DNA of 64,000 bases from Serratia proteamaculans (GTDB lineage: Bacteria > Pseudomonadota > Gammaproteobacteria > Enterobacterales > Enterobacteriaceae), in the NCBI RefSeq assembly GCF_013337185.1, contig NZ_SWDE01000001.1, forward strand, positions 1,240,001 through 1,304,000, given 5' to 3'. The notes under the pieces were generated by a model, which saw nothing but the letters and a program-made list of their open reading frames with translations, did not search any database and was not told where the DNA came from. Position 1 is the first letter of the stretch. The number at the start of each line of letters is the position of its first letter. A program made the position numbers and the translations under genes. Below, piece by piece: positions 44,608-54,917 of the stretch.

Positions 44608-45377
44608 CGACTCCCGCACGTATTCCCCAGGGGACGCCGGTCACGCTGGAATCCATTGCCAAGCAATACGGTAACCGCAAGGTACTGGACAATATCCAGT
44701 TACGTATCAGCGCCGGTCAGTTCGTCGCCGTGGTTGGCCGCAGTGGTTGCGGCAAAAGCACGCTGCTGCGTCTGATGGCCGGGCTGGAAAATGCCAGCAG
44801 CGGCGCGTTATTAACCGGCAATGCCCCCCTCGCCAGTGCCAGGGACGATACTCGCCTGATGTTTCAGGATGCACGCCTGCTGCCGTGGAAAAAGGTGATC
44901 GACAATGTCGGCCTCGGCCTGCGGGGTGATTGGCGAGCTGACGCACTGCAAGCGCTGGAAACCGTTGGGCTGGCCGATCGCGCCAATGAATGGCCGGCAG
45001 CCTTGTCCGGCGGGCAAAAGCAGCGGGTGGCACTGGCTCGCGCACTGATCCACCGTCCACGCCTGTTGCTGCTGGATGAGCCATTGGGCGCGCTGGATGC
45101 GTTAACGCGGATTGAAATGCAGGGGCTTATTGAAGGGCTATGGCAACAGCATGGTTTTACCGTACTGCTGGTGACGCACGACGTCAGTGAAGCCATTGCG
45201 CTGGCGGATCGGGTGATTTTGATTGAGGAAGGGCGTATCGGGTTGGATTTGACCATTGACCTGCCGCGTCCACGCCGTAAGGGATCGGCCAGGCTGGCGG
45301 AACTGGAGGCCGAAGTGCTGGATCGAGTATTGTCACCGCCGCAATTGGCTGAAGCTTCGCGCCGGGTAGCGAATTAA
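44604..45377 (+). CDS. ssuB: Aliphatic sulfonate ABC transporter ATPase SsuB
   Basis: A 257-residue ABC ATPase that powers SsuC. Walker A is GRSGCGKST (about 48-56), the Q-loop is in [10 protein letters not shown], the signature is LSGGQKQR, and Walker B ends [12 protein letters not shown], followed by the H-loop VTHDVSEA. Length is near E. coli SsuB (255). It is the last gene of the operon and ends just before a palindromic terminator shared with pepN. Confidence 0.96.
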   Translation: MTTPARIPQGTPVTLESIAKQYGNRKVLDNIQLRISAGQFVAVVGRSGCGKSTLLRLMAGLENASSGALLTGNAPLASARDDTRLMFQDARLLPWKKVIDNVGLGLRGDWRADALQALETVGLADRANEWPAALSGGQKQRVALARALIHRPRLLLLDEPLGALDALTRIEMQGLIEGLWQQHGFTVLLVTHDVSEAIALADRVILIEEGRIGLDLTIDLPRPRRKGSARLAELEAEVLDRVLSPPQLAEASRRVAN

Positions 45378-45404
45378 AAAAGGGACGGCATGCCGTCCCT
45401 TTCC
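45376..45404. terminator. Bidirectional terminator between ssuB and pepN
   Basis: AAAGGGACGGCA and its complement form a perfect 24-base palindrome (45379-45402). On the minus strand it is followed by a run of six T residues, so it is strongest for pepN. Confidence 0.85.
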
Positions 45405-45408
45405 AGAC

Positions 45409-48024
45409 TTACGCGTCGAGCGCTTTGGTGATCTTCTCGAACAGGTCGCCGGACAGATTCTCCAGCCCCTTCAACTGCTCAAGCGCTTTGCGCATCAATG
45501 CCTGACGTGAAGCATCATAGCGTTTCAGGCGGATCAGCGGCTCAATCAGGCGTGCGGCAATTTGCGGGTTGCGCTGGTTCAGATCGCTGAGGATCTCGGC
45601 CAGGAACTGATAACCACTGCCGTCTGCCGCGTGGAATGCCGCCGGGTTGGCGGAAGCGAAACCGCCGATCAACGAACGCGTACGGTTGGGATTGCTCAGG
45701 CTGAATGAACGGTGTTTCAGCAAGCTACGCACCTTGGTCAACACGTCCGCCGCCGGGCTGGTCGCCTGCAGCACGAACCACTTGTCCATCACCAGACCAT
45801 CCTGGTGCCAACGCTCATCGAATGCCGTTAACAGCGCATCGCGGCAAGGTAACTGTGCCGCTACGGCCGCCGCCAGCGCCGCCAGTGAGTCGGTCATATT
45901 GTCTGCCTGACGATATTGCTCGGACACCAGGCGATCGGCCAGCGCTTCATCGCCGAAGGCCAGATAGCCCAGGCACACATTGCGCAGCGAACGCTTGGCA
46001 ATGTCAGCGTGCTCCACCCGGTAACCGTCGGTTTTATTGGCGTTATAAACCGCCAGCCACTCGTCGGCCATTTCCTTCGCCAGGCAACGGACGATCGCTT
46101 CATGCACCGCAGCAATTGCTTCAGGATCGATAGTTGCGAACAGTTCGGCAATTTCACCTTCAGATGGCAACGTCAGGATTTGCGCGGCTAATGCCGGATC
46201 CAGCGTCTCATCCAACAGCACGGCGCGGAACGCATCAGCAACGTGTAGTGGCAGCGACAACGGTTGTTTCTGCTGATGTTTGGCCACGTTCAGTTTGATG
46301 TAGGTGGCCAGCAGGCTCTGCGCCGCATCCCAGCGGGCAAATTCATTGCGCGCATACTGCATCAGGAAGGTCAGTTGCTGATCGCTGTACGGATAATCCA
46401 GCTTCACTGGCGCGGAGAACTCGCGCAACAGGGACGGTACCGGCTTTTGCGCCACACCGTCGAACACGAATGTCTGCTCCGCTTCGGTCACGTTCAAGAC
46501 GTTATTGACCGCAGAGCCGTCTTTCTGCAGAGCAATCACATTGCCTTGCGCGTCGTACAGTTCGATATCCAGCGGAATATGCAGTGGCAATTTCTGCGGC
46601 TGATCGGCGGTCGGTTCGGTCTTCTGGCTGACGTGCAGGCGATACTGCTGGTGCTCGGCATCGTATTCATCGCGCACGGTGAGCAACGGCGTACCGGACT
46701 GGCTGTACCAGCGGCGGAACAGTGACAGGTCAACGTTGGATGCATCTTCCATCGCCTGTACAAAATCATCGCAGGTGGCCGCGCTACCGTCATGACGCTC
46801 GAAATACAGCTGGATGCCTTTCTGGAATTGCTCTTCACCCAGCAGCGTGTGCAGCATGCGGATCACTTCAGACCCTTTCTCATACACCGTCAGGGTGTAG
46901 AAGTTGTTCATTTCGATCACTTTGTCCGGACGAATGGCGTGCGCCATCGGGCTGGCATCTTCGGCGAACTGTGCACCACGCATCACGCGTACGTTATCGA
47001 TGCGGTTAACCGGACGTGAACCCAGATCTGAACTGAACTCCTGATCGCGGAACACCGTCAGCCCTTCTTTCAGGCTGAGCTGGAACCAGTCGCGGCAGGT
47101 CACGCGGTTGCCGGTCCAGTTGTGGAAGTATTCGTGGCCAATCACCGCTTCAATATTCAGGTAATCTTTGTCGGTGGCGGTTTCGGCTTTTGCCAGCACG
47201 TATTTGGAGTTAAAAATATTTAACCCTTTGTTCTCCATCGCCCCCATGTTGAAGAAGTCGACCGCGACGATCATATAAATGTCGAGATCGTATTCCAGTC
47301 CGAAACGAGTTTCGTCCCATTTCATCGAGTTCTTCAGCGAGGTCATCGCCCAATCGGCGCGATCCAGGTTGCCACGGTCAACGAACAGCTCCAACGCTAC
47401 TTCACGCCCGGAGCGAGTGGTGAAGCTGTCGCGCAGCACGTCGAAGTCACCGGCCACCAGCGCAAACAGGTAACAAGGTTTTGGGAACGGATCTTGCCAC
47501 TGCACCCAGTGACGTCCGTCCTCCAGCTCACCCTGGCCTACGCGGTTACCGTTTGACAACAGGAACGGGTAACGAGCCTTGTCAGCCACAATGCGGGTGC
47601 TAAAGCGGGCCAGTACGTCCGGGCGATCCAGATAATAGGTAATGTGGCGGAAACCTTCGGCCTCACATTGAGTACACAGCGCCTCACCGGACAGGTACAA
47701 CCCTTCCAGCGCGGTGTTTTTCGCCGGGTGAATATCATTGACGATGGTCATGGTAAATTGTGCTGGCAGTTGCTCGATAACCAGTTTGTTATCCTGCAAC
47801 TGATAGGCAGTCCATGGCTGGCCGTCGATCTCAATACTCACCAGCGTCAGGTCTTCACCGTTCAGTACCAGTGCCCCGTCGGCTGCGCCCTGGCGTTTAA
47901 TCTTGCTGACGGCGGTGACACGAGTGGTCTCTGCGTCCAGCTCAAAACCCAGGTCAATGTCAGTGATGGTGTAATCTGGCGCGCGATAATCGTGGCGATA
48001 CTTCGCCTGTGGCTGTTGTGTCAT
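45409..48024 (-). CDS. pepN: Aminopeptidase N (M1 family)
   Basis: An 871-residue cytosolic zinc aminopeptidase, one residue longer than E. coli PepN, the main broad-specificity aminopeptidase of enterobacteria. The exopeptidase motif GAMEN (about 261-265) and the zinc motif HEYFHNWTGNR with its downstream Glu (about 297-320) are intact. The C-terminal helical bowl fills the rest. The start agrees with the conserved MTQQPQAKYRHDYRAPDY region. As in E. coli, the ssu operon is next to it; on the other side a diguanylate cyclase gene is inserted before pncB. Confidence 0.97.
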   Translation of the reverse strand: MTQQPQAKYRHDYRAPDYTITDIDLGFELDAETTRVTAVSKIKRQGAADGALVLNGEDLTLVSIEIDGQPWTAYQLQDNKLVIEQLPAQFTMTIVNDIHPAKNTALEGLYLSGEALCTQCEAEGFRHITYYLDRPDVLARFSTRIVADKARYPFLLSNGNRVGQGELEDGRHWVQWQDPFPKPCYLFALVAGDFDVLRDSFTTRSGREVALELFVDRGNLDRADWAMTSLKNSMKWDETRFGLEYDLDIYMIVAVDFFNMGAMENKGLNIFNSKYVLAKAETATDKDYLNIEAVIGHEYFHNWTGNRVTCRDWFQLSLKEGLTVFRDQEFSSDLGSRPVNRIDNVRVMRGAQFAEDASPMAHAIRPDKVIEMNNFYTLTVYEKGSEVIRMLHTLLGEEQFQKGIQLYFERHDGSAATCDDFVQAMEDASNVDLSLFRRWYSQSGTPLLTVRDEYDAEHQQYRLHVSQKTEPTADQPQKLPLHIPLDIELYDAQGNVIALQKDGSAVNNVLNVTEAEQTFVFDGVAQKPVPSLLREFSAPVKLDYPYSDQQLTFLMQYARNEFARWDAAQSLLATYIKLNVAKHQQKQPLSLPLHVADAFRAVLLDETLDPALAAQILTLPSEGEIAELFATIDPEAIAAVHEAIVRCLAKEMADEWLAVYNANKTDGYRVEHADIAKRSLRNVCLGYLAFGDEALADRLVSEQYRQADNMTDSLAALAAAVAAQLPCRDALLTAFDERWHQDGLVMDKWFVLQATSPAADVLTKVRSLLKHRSFSLSNPNRTRSLIGGFASANPAAFHAADGSGYQFLAEILSDLNQRNPQIAARLIEPLIRLKRYDASRQALMRKALEQLKGLENLSGDLFEKITKALDA

Positions 48025-48471
48025 AAAAACCCTTTGACGTCTCAGTGAGTTACAGGTGCCAGGCTTTCATCTTGGGGTTATTTCGCCGTGGGGAAAGAGC
48101 AGAAATCTCGATGAGCCTGATTGTAAATAAACTGTATCACAGCTACAAAAAAAACCCAGAGATGCCGGGCTACCAGAGCGGAGAAATCGGAGGTGGATCC
48201 TAATATTGTCGACGAATTGCCCACTCACTCAGGCACCTTGACCTGATGCGGTATGGAAATCAGCATTTAATGCTAAAAAATAACTTGAGGGTTTTATATT
48301 TCCCAAGCGTCAGTCGCTGGGTAAACAGCACGACTTTCTCAGGGCCCGCGGGCAAGCAACTCTTAATCAGTAGCGCTTTGCGGGTCGTAGCGCCCCGGCG
48401 GGTATAGTCAAGACAGCCTGGGAGCCACAATGATATAATTAACAAATCTGGCTCAAGGACGCGCGGCGCAT
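48025..48471. other. Intergenic region between divergent pepN and the diguanylate cyclase
   Basis: About 450 bases with no supported gene. Near the right end an extended -10, TGATATAAT (48431-48439), is a good candidate promoter element for the cyclase, 33 bases before its ATG. The pepN promoter must lie near the left end. The middle shows no strong hairpin or repeat. Confidence 0.5.
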
Positions 48472-50172
48472 ATGAAAGTAAAATATCTGATCTATTTTTT
48501 TACCTTTGCCCTGATGTCCTCTTTCGCCCTGTTCATTTCTGATGAGCTGGCCGAGGCCAATACCGATTATCGCGACAACCAGCTTAACCTGTACAAAATT
48601 ACCCGCGCCAAAGAGATTTCCGAAGCTTTTCAAGCCACTTTATTAGCGCACCGTTTAAAACGTCTGAGTCTGATAGATCCTGAAATTACCCCACAGCAGT
48701 GGCAAGACGCCGATCGATTGGCGCGGGAAAAAATCGCCCGTTTTCGGCCGCATATCGACAGTGCAATATCGCAACAGCTTGGCATTCGGCAAAAAGTCGC
48801 GGCACTTTCCATGCTCAGCCTGATGGAACAACTGCTGAATAACGACAACCTGCAGCTTTCTCATATTACGGACGCCAATGCCAATTTGTTTAATATCAAT
48901 AGCGCCTACTATATTTCTCAGGCCAGCAAGAGCTATTACCGTTATAGCTACGACAACCGCATGGTCGATGCCGACTCGTTTTTATTCCTGGAAGCCGTGC
49001 GGTTAAATAACCGACTGAACATGTCGGTCACTGAACTGGTCGATCAGGTGATCGACGTCAATACCAACCCCCTAGAGCGTAAGGGCGCCTATCTGAAAGC
49101 CGTTCAGTTGACTGGGGTATTGAGTGCGCTAAGCACCCGGCTGATATTTATGAAGCTGACCTATAATGATGTGCAGACCACCTTGCTGGTCAATGAGATC
49201 CTCGAGCATCTGTCGACCCGGCAGATCGGCCGTATTACCACCGGGCTGTATACCGCCGTGGATACCCATACGGCTTATCCCACTGAATCTATCTATCACT
49301 ACGTGAGAAACCTCAGCGAGCTGTCCCAGCGGCTTTTTCAGCGTAGTTTTGAGCTGGAGGTCACCGCCTCTCAGCATAAAATCTATGGCAGCCAAACCGC
49401 CATTTACGGCATGATTTCCCTGGCCGGTCTGATCGCACTGTTTATTTTTCTGCCGACGCTGGTTTATTGTTCCAATATCAGCCGCTGGTTAACGAAAACA
49501 CATAATAATATTTTGCGGCTGTCGCGCGGTAATATGAACATCGATCGCAATGAGGTGTTCTACGGTCAGGAGTTAATGGCTATTAGCGATGCCATTAAAC
49601 AGCTCAAACAGTATCAGATGGAAAAAGTGACGCTGGAAAACGAAAAACACTTGCTGATCAAAGAACTGGAAGCCTCTTCATTTCTTGACCCCTTGACCAA
49701 CATCTATAATCGGCGCAAATTTTTCCGCGAGTGTGAATCGCTGGCCGCCAGCAGCTACCCGCTGGCCTTTTGCCTGATTGATATTGATAACTTTAAAAAT
49801 ATCAATGACAGCTACGGCCACCATGTCGGCGATCTGGTGTTGGTCGCCTTCGGTAAACTGCTGCAGAGCACCTTCCGCTCCAGTGATATTTTCTGTCGCT
49901 ATGGCGGTGAAGAATTCGCCGTGATCCTCGGAAATTGTACGCTGGAGAATGCACGCGAAGTGATGTCCAAGCTACGCGAACGCACCCACCAATTAACCCT
50001 GACCATAGCCAATGGGCAAAATGTTCGCTTCACCACCAGTTGCGGCATTGCCCAGGTGAGCGACATCCGGCTGTTGCCGATGGCAATCAAACAAGCGGAT
50101 GAAGCGCTCTATTTCAGCAAAAATAACGGCAAGGACCGGATCGGCATTCACACCGCGACCGGTTTTATCTGA
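48472..50172 (+). CDS. Membrane-anchored diguanylate cyclase (GGDEF)
   Basis: A 566-residue protein. An N-terminal membrane segment (about 4-24) and a second near 315-340 enclose a helical periplasmic sensor region of roughly 290 residues with no fold I recognise. A short HAMP-like linker follows, then a GGDEF domain. The active site is intact as GGEEF at 478-482, with DPLTNIYNRRKF at the domain start, so it should make cyclic di-GMP. An inhibitory I-site, RSSD (469-472), sits five residues before the motif, predicting product inhibition. It lies between pepN and pncB, where E. coli has no such gene. The ribosome site is weak (AAGGA, 12 bases off). Confidence 0.93.
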   Translation: MKVKYLIYFFTFALMSSFALFISDELAEANTDYRDNQLNLYKITRAKEISEAFQATLLAHRLKRLSLIDPEITPQQWQDADRLAREKIARFRPHIDSAISQQLGIRQKVAALSMLSLMEQLLNNDNLQLSHITDANANLFNINSAYYISQASKSYYRYSYDNRMVDADSFLFLEAVRLNNRLNMSVTELVDQVIDVNTNPLERKGAYLKAVQLTGVLSALSTRLIFMKLTYNDVQTTLLVNEILEHLSTRQIGRITTGLYTAVDTHTAYPTESIYHYVRNLSELSQRLFQRSFELEVTASQHKIYGSQTAIYGMISLAGLIALFIFLPTLVYCSNISRWLTKTHNNILRLSRGNMNIDRNEVFYGQELMAISDAIKQLKQYQMEKVTLENEKHLLIKELEASSFLDPLTNIYNRRKFFRECESLAASSYPLAFCLIDIDNFKNINDSYGHHVGDLVLVAFGKLLQSTFRSSDIFCRYGGEEFAVILGNCTLENAREVMSKLRERTHQLTLTIANGQNVRFTTSCGIAQVSDIRLLPMAIKQADEALYFSKNNGKDRIGIHTATGFI

Positions 50173-50426
50173 ATTGTTGTTTAAAATAATTAACATTATA
50201 ATTTTTATGACTAATTAGCCTAAGTCATTCACCTTACAGGCTTATCTGACTTTTCTACCGCTATCCTGATGGCAAGCCAACATAAAGGCACGTTTAATCC
50301 TCGACCCGCTCCGATGAATTGTGGTGTGATGCAGCTTCAATAACAGGATAATCCGGGTATACTCCCCCCACTTTTTTTGATTATCCGGATTTGGACACGC
50401 GCCTGACGAGGATGCAGTAACGCGCT
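50173..50426. promoter_or_regulatory. pncB upstream region with spaced repeats
   Basis: A -10 candidate, TATACT, is at 50358-50363. It is flanked by GATAATCCGG (50347-50356) and GATTATCCGG (50379-50388), two 9/10-identical direct repeats 32 bases apart, the second containing the palindrome ATCCGGAT. I see no TGTTTA-N6-TAAACA NadR box. The left part holds no gene. Confidence 0.45.
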
Positions 50427-51632
50427 ATGACTCAATACGCCTCCCCGATTTTGACATCACTGCTTGATACTGATGCCTACAAGCTTCATATGCAGCAAGC
50501 AGTGTTTCATCGCTACCCCGCTATCAGCGTGGCGGCAGAATTCCGCTGCCGTGGTGATGAGCTGCTTGGCGAATATGCCGACGAAATTAGTGCGCAAATC
50601 GCACTGATGAGCCAATTGGCGCTGACAGACGCTGAGTTCAACTATCTCTCAGGGCTGCCCTTCTTCCGTGAGGATTACCTGAACTGGCTGCGCGATTTCC
50701 GCTACGATCCGCAACAGGTCCAGATCGAAAACCGCCAGGGCAAGCTGCATATTCGTATTGCCGGCCCGTGGCGCGAAGTGATCATGTGGGAAGTCCCGCT
50801 ACTGGCGGTGATCAGCGAAGTGGTACATCGTCACCGCTCACCGGATGTTACGCCAGATATGGCAGTAGCTCACCTGCGCAACAAACTCGCGCAGTTTAAA
50901 GCCATGAGTAGCGATGTGGATATTTCTCGCTTCAAGCTGATGGACTTCGGTACCCGCCGCCGTTTTTCCCAGCCTGTACAGCAAGCTATCGTCAGCACGC
51001 TGAAAAGCGAATTCCCTTATCTGGTGGGTACCAGCAATTACGATCTGGCACGCCAGCTTGATCTTGCGCCAGTCGGTACCCAGGCCCATGAATGGTTCCA
51101 GGCGCATCAGCAGATAAGCCCGGTGTTGGCCAACAGTCAACGAGCCGCACTGCAGGCCTGGCTGGACGAATACCCCGATCAGCTCGGTATCGCATTGACC
51201 GACTGCATCACTATGGATGCCTTCCTGCGTGATTTCGGCCCGCAGTTTGCCCAGCGCTATCAGGGCCTGCGCCATGACTCGGGCGATCCGTTCGAATGGG
51301 GCGAAAAAGCCATCGCGCATTTCCAGAAGCTGGGAATTGATCCGATGAGCAAAACGCTGGTGTTCTCCGACAACCTGGATCTGGACAAGGCGCTGGCGCT
51401 TTATCGCCACTTTTACCAGCGCGTCAACCTGGTGTTCGGTATAGGCACGCGGCTGACCTGTGATATTCCAGGGGTTAAACCGTTGAATATCGTTATCAAA
51501 CTGGTCGAATGCAAAGGCAAACCGGTGGCTAAACTCTCCGATAGCCCAGGTAAAACCATCTGTCAGGATCAGGCCTTTGTAAAAGCGTTACGCAAAGCCT
51601 TCGATCTGCCGCTGGTAAAAAAAGCGAGCTAA
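50427..51632 (+). CDS. pncB: Nicotinate phosphoribosyltransferase
   Basis: A 401-residue enzyme of NAD salvage that makes nicotinate mononucleotide from nicotinate and PRPP, driven by ATP. The N-terminal [19 protein letters not shown] (about 10-28), the central [14 protein letters not shown] and the [13 protein letters not shown] segment are characteristic, and the length matches E. coli PncB (400). The conserved His that is autophosphorylated lies in [23 protein letters not shown]. The ribosome site is poor (GAGG about 14 bases upstream). It is followed by a terminator and then asnS, as in E. coli. Confidence 0.97.
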   Translation: MTQYASPILTSLLDTDAYKLHMQQAVFHRYPAISVAAEFRCRGDELLGEYADEISAQIALMSQLALTDAEFNYLSGLPFFREDYLNWLRDFRYDPQQVQIENRQGKLHIRIAGPWREVIMWEVPLLAVISEVVHRHRSPDVTPDMAVAHLRNKLAQFKAMSSDVDISRFKLMDFGTRRRFSQPVQQAIVSTLKSEFPYLVGTSNYDLARQLDLAPVGTQAHEWFQAHQQISPVLANSQRAALQAWLDEYPDQLGIALTDCITMDAFLRDFGPQFAQRYQGLRHDSGDPFEWGEKAIAHFQKLGIDPMSKTLVFSDNLDLDKALALYRHFYQRVNLVFGIGTRLTCDIPGVKPLNIVIKLVECKGKPVAKLSDSPGKTICQDQAFVKALRKAFDLPLVKKAS

Positions 51633-51655
51633 GTTCCCCCTGCCCTATGCACGCT

Positions 51656-51692
51656 AAAAAGCCGGCTGAAGACCTCACGCCGGCTTTTTCTT
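51656..51692 (+). terminator. Terminator of pncB
   Basis: AAAAAGCCGGC and GCCGGCTTTTT with a 12-base loop, then CTTCTTT. Confidence 0.88.
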
Positions 51693-51859
51693 CTTTATAT
51701 AGTCCTTCTCGTTGCTCCCTTTTCGCCCAGCCCCAAGAAATGTTGCGCCGATACGGCGATTTCTACTTGTGCTCTGCACCGTGCCAAGTAACATAGCAAC
51801 ATCCCCATATTCTTGGGTTATAAGCTATTTCTAAACCAAATTATTAAAGAGAGAAATCT

Positions 51860-53260
51860 ATGAGCGTAGTGCCTGTAGTCGACGTACTGCAAGGCCGTGC
51901 TGCGGTTGACAGTGAAGTCACCGTGCGCGGTTGGGTGCGTACCCGGAGAGATTCTAAAGCTGGTATCTCCTTCCTGGCCGTCTATGACGGTTCCTGCTTT
52001 GATCCGTTACAGGCCGTCGTTAATAATTCTCTGCCGAATTATCAGGATGAAGTGCTGCATCTGACCACCGGCTGTTCCATTGAAGTCACCGGCATTGTGG
52101 TGGCATCTCCGGGCGAAGGTCAGAGTTTCGAACTGCAGGCAACCGCGATTAAAGTGGTTGGCTGGGTTGACGATCCGGACACCTATCCGATGGCGGCCAA
52201 ACGTCACAGCATTGAATACCTGCGCGAAGTGGCTCACCTGCGCCCACGCACCAATCTGATCGGTGCGGTTGCCCGCGTACGTCATACGCTGGCACAGGCC
52301 ATTCACCGTTTCTATCACGAGAACGGCTTCTTCTGGGTTTCCACCCCGCTGATCACCGCCTCCGATACCGAAGGCGCCGGTGAAATGTTCCGCGTTTCAA
52401 CCCTGGATCTGGAAAACCTGCCGCGTACCGATAAAGGTGCGGTCGATTTCAGCCAGGACTTTTTCGGCAAAGAAGCCTTCCTGACCGTTTCCGGCCAGTT
52501 GAACGGCGAGACCTATGCCTGTGCGCTGTCGAAAATCTACACTTTCGGTCCCACTTTCCGCGCCGAGAACTCCAACACCAGCCGCCACCTGGCAGAGTTT
52601 TGGATGATTGAACCGGAAGTGGCGTTTGCCGATCTCGAAGACATCGCCGAGTTGGCGGAAAAAATGCTGAAGTATGTATTCCAGGCCGTATTGAACGAGC
52701 GTATGGATGACATGCAGTTCTTCGCCGAGCGCGTAGACAAAGACGCCATCGACCGCCTGCAGCGTTTTGTTTCTTCCGATTTTGCTCAGGTTGATTACAC
52801 CGAAGCGGTAGAAATCCTGATCGCCTCCGGCCAGACTTTCGAAAATCCGGTTTCCTGGGGTATCGACCTGTCTTCCGAACATGAGCGTTATCTGGCTGAG
52901 AAACACTTCAAAGCGCCGGTAGTGGTGAAAAACTACCCGAAAGACATCAAAGCTTTCTATATGCGTATGAACGATGACGGTAAAACCGTTGCCGCAATGG
53001 ACGTTCTGGCTCCGGGCATTGGTGAAATCATCGGCGGTGCTCAGCGTGAAGAACGTCTGGACGTACTGGATCAGCGTCTGGAAGCCATGGGCCTGAATAA
53101 AGAAGACTACTGGTGGTATCGCGATCTGCGTCGTTACGGCACCGTACCTCATGCCGGCTTCGGTTTGGGTTTTGAGCGTTTAATCGCCTATGTAACCGGT
53201 GTGCAAAACGTGCGTGATGTCATTCCGTTCCCGCGGACGCCACGTAATGCAACCTTTTAA
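51860..53260 (+). CDS. asnS: Asparaginyl-tRNA synthetase
   Basis: A 466-residue class IIb synthetase, identical in length to E. coli AsnS. An N-terminal OB-fold anticodon-binding domain (about 1-100, with [17 protein letters not shown]) leads to the catalytic core. Class II motif 2 is [21 protein letters not shown], and motif 3 is [15 protein letters not shown] near the C-terminus. AGAGAG lies before the ATG. The gene has its own terminator and precedes ompF, as in E. coli. Confidence 0.98.
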   Translation: MSVVPVVDVLQGRAAVDSEVTVRGWVRTRRDSKAGISFLAVYDGSCFDPLQAVVNNSLPNYQDEVLHLTTGCSIEVTGIVVASPGEGQSFELQATAIKVVGWVDDPDTYPMAAKRHSIEYLREVAHLRPRTNLIGAVARVRHTLAQAIHRFYHENGFFWVSTPLITASDTEGAGEMFRVSTLDLENLPRTDKGAVDFSQDFFGKEAFLTVSGQLNGETYACALSKIYTFGPTFRAENSNTSRHLAEFWMIEPEVAFADLEDIAELAEKMLKYVFQAVLNERMDDMQFFAERVDKDAIDRLQRFVSSDFAQVDYTEAVEILIASGQTFENPVSWGIDLSSEHERYLAEKHFKAPVVVKNYPKDIKAFYMRMNDDGKTVAAMDVLAPGIGEIIGGAQREERLDVLDQRLEAMGLNKEDYWWYRDLRRYGTVPHAGFGLGFERLIAYVTGVQNVRDVIPFPRTPRNATF

Positions 53261-53303
53261 TTAATCAGATAATACATTTTCTAATTAATTTAGTTACAAA
53301 ACC

Positions 53304-53336
53304 AAGGCCAGCTTTGCTGGCCTTTCGCATTTTTTA
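53304..53336 (+). terminator. Terminator of asnS
   Basis: AAGGCCAGC, a TTT loop and GCTGGCCTT are followed by TCGCATTTTTT. Confidence 0.9.
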
Positions 53337-53563
53337 ATATTGACCCACGTCACAAAGTTCCCCGAATATTACTTTTTGTTACAAATACTTTCTTTTTGAA
53401 ACCTCATTGCGACATTGGTAGCATTTTCGTTCTAGATTAACCCGCCAGTGAATGGAACACTGCGTGCAGACACAGGACGACACCAATCTATCAACAATAG
53501 TTCCAAAAGAATTATTGGCGGCAGTGGCAAAGGTGTCCGAATAACACCAATGAGGGTAATATA
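53337..53563 (+). promoter_or_regulatory. ompF regulatory region and leader
   Basis: TTACTTTTTGTTACAAATACTTTC and the following TTTTTGAAACC (from about 53369 to 53402) correspond to the OmpR-binding F-box region of E. coli ompF. The leader has GACACC and GGTGTC arms (from about 53477 and 53529) and ends in GAGGGTAATA before the ATG. That part resembles the E. coli leader paired by MicF sRNA; MicF pairing here is an inference. Confidence 0.7.
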
Positions 53564-54673
53564 ATGATGAAGCGCAACATTCTTGCAGTGGTAATCCCGG
53601 CTCTGTTAGCAGCTGGTGCAGCAAACGCTGCTGAAATCTACAACAAAGACGGCAACAAACTGGATCTGTACGGTAAAGTTGACGGTCTGCACTACTTCTC
53701 AGACGACAAAGGTAATGATGGCGATCAGACCTATGTTCGTTTCGGCTTCAAAGGTGAAACCCAGATTACTGACCAACTGACCGGTTACGGCCAGTGGGAA
53801 TACAACGTTCAGGCTAACCACGCTGAATCTCAAGGCACCGAAGGCACCAAGACTCGTCTGGGCTTCGCAGGTCTGAAATTTGCTGACTACGGTTCATTCG
53901 ACTACGGCCGTAACTACGGCGTACTGTACGACGTGGAAGGCTGGACAGATATGCTGCCAGAGTTCGGTGGCGATACTTATACCTACACCGACAACTTCAT
54001 GACTGGCCGTACCAACGGCGTTGCTACTTACCGTAACAACAACTTCTTCGGTCTGGTTGACGGTCTGAACTTCGCCGTTCAGTACCAGGGCAAAAACCAG
54101 AACGACGATCGTGATCTGAAGAAACAAAACGGCGACGGTTGGGGCCTGTCTTCTACTTATGACATCGGCGAAGGCGTAAGCTTCGGTGCTGCATATGCAT
54201 CTTCTAATCGTACAGACGATCAGAAACTGAATGCTACCGCTAAAGGCGACAAGGCTGACGCATGGACTGTGGGCGCGAAATACGACGCCAACAACGTTTA
54301 CCTGGCAGCCATGTACTCAGAAACCCGTAATATGACTCCATACGGCGAATCTGACTTCACTATCGCTGACAAAACTCAGAACTTCGAAGTGACTGCACAG
54401 TACCAGTTCGACTTCGGTCTGCGTCCAGAAGTTTCTTACCTGCAGTCTAAAGGTAAAAACCTGTCTAGCCGTACCGCGAACGGTTCTAGCTTCGGTGGCG
54501 GCGATGCCGACCTGGTTAAATATGTTTCTGTTGGTACCACTTACTACTTCAACAAAAACATGTCTACCTATGTTGATTATAAAATCAACCTGCTGGACGA
54601 CAACGAATTCACCAAAGCCAATGCCATCGCTACCGATGACATCGTTGGTGTAGGCCTGGTTTACCAGTTCTAA
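53564..54673 (+). CDS. ompF: OmpF-type trimeric porin
   Basis: A 369-residue general porin of the OmpC/OmpF family. The 22-residue signal ([15 protein letters not shown]...NA) is followed by [16 protein letters not shown]. The constriction loop L3 carries MLPEFGGDT, and the protein ends in the Phe-terminal strand GVGLVYQF needed for BAM recognition. It forms a 16-strand barrel for small hydrophilic solutes, including many antibiotics. The locus between asnS and aspC, and the upstream OmpR-type region, identify it as OmpF and not OmpC. GAGGGTAATA precedes ATGATG as in E. coli. Confidence 0.95.
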   Translation: MMKRNILAVVIPALLAAGAANAAEIYNKDGNKLDLYGKVDGLHYFSDDKGNDGDQTYVRFGFKGETQITDQLTGYGQWEYNVQANHAESQGTEGTKTRLGFAGLKFADYGSFDYGRNYGVLYDVEGWTDMLPEFGGDTYTYTDNFMTGRTNGVATYRNNNFFGLVDGLNFAVQYQGKNQNDDRDLKKQNGDGWGLSSTYDIGEGVSFGAAYASSNRTDDQKLNATAKGDKADAWTVGAKYDANNVYLAAMYSETRNMTPYGESDFTIADKTQNFEVTAQYQFDFGLRPEVSYLQSKGKNLSSRTANGSSFGGGDADLVKYVSVGTTYYFNKNMSTYVDYKINLLDDNEFTKANAIATDDIVGVGLVYQF

Positions 54674-54712
54674 GTTGTCAAACTTAACGGTGGTTCACCG
54701 CCGGACAAGTTA

Positions 54713-54745
54713 AAAAACAGGGCTTCGGCCCTGTTTTTGTTTTTG
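54713..54745 (+). terminator. Terminator of ompF
   Basis: AAAAACAGGGC, a TTCG tetraloop and GCCCTGTTTTT, then GTTTTTG. Confidence 0.93.
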
Positions 54746-54917
54746 CGTTCCCCTAACTTTTTATCCTGCCAAATCCCCCTTCCCCCTCATTTTTTATGCC
54801 GAATATGCGTCCTTCACAAGATCGAGGTGTTTTTCTCGCAAACGGTTGGCAAAGGGCATAACTGGCGCTACCCTGATGCTTCTGTCTGCTTAACTCCGAG
54901 CCATGGAAGCACCTGAC

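Noticed and set aside
48260-48445. 61-codon minus-strand frame between pepN and the diguanylate cyclase
   Set aside because: No ribosome site or domain, and it overlaps the predicted cyclase promoter.
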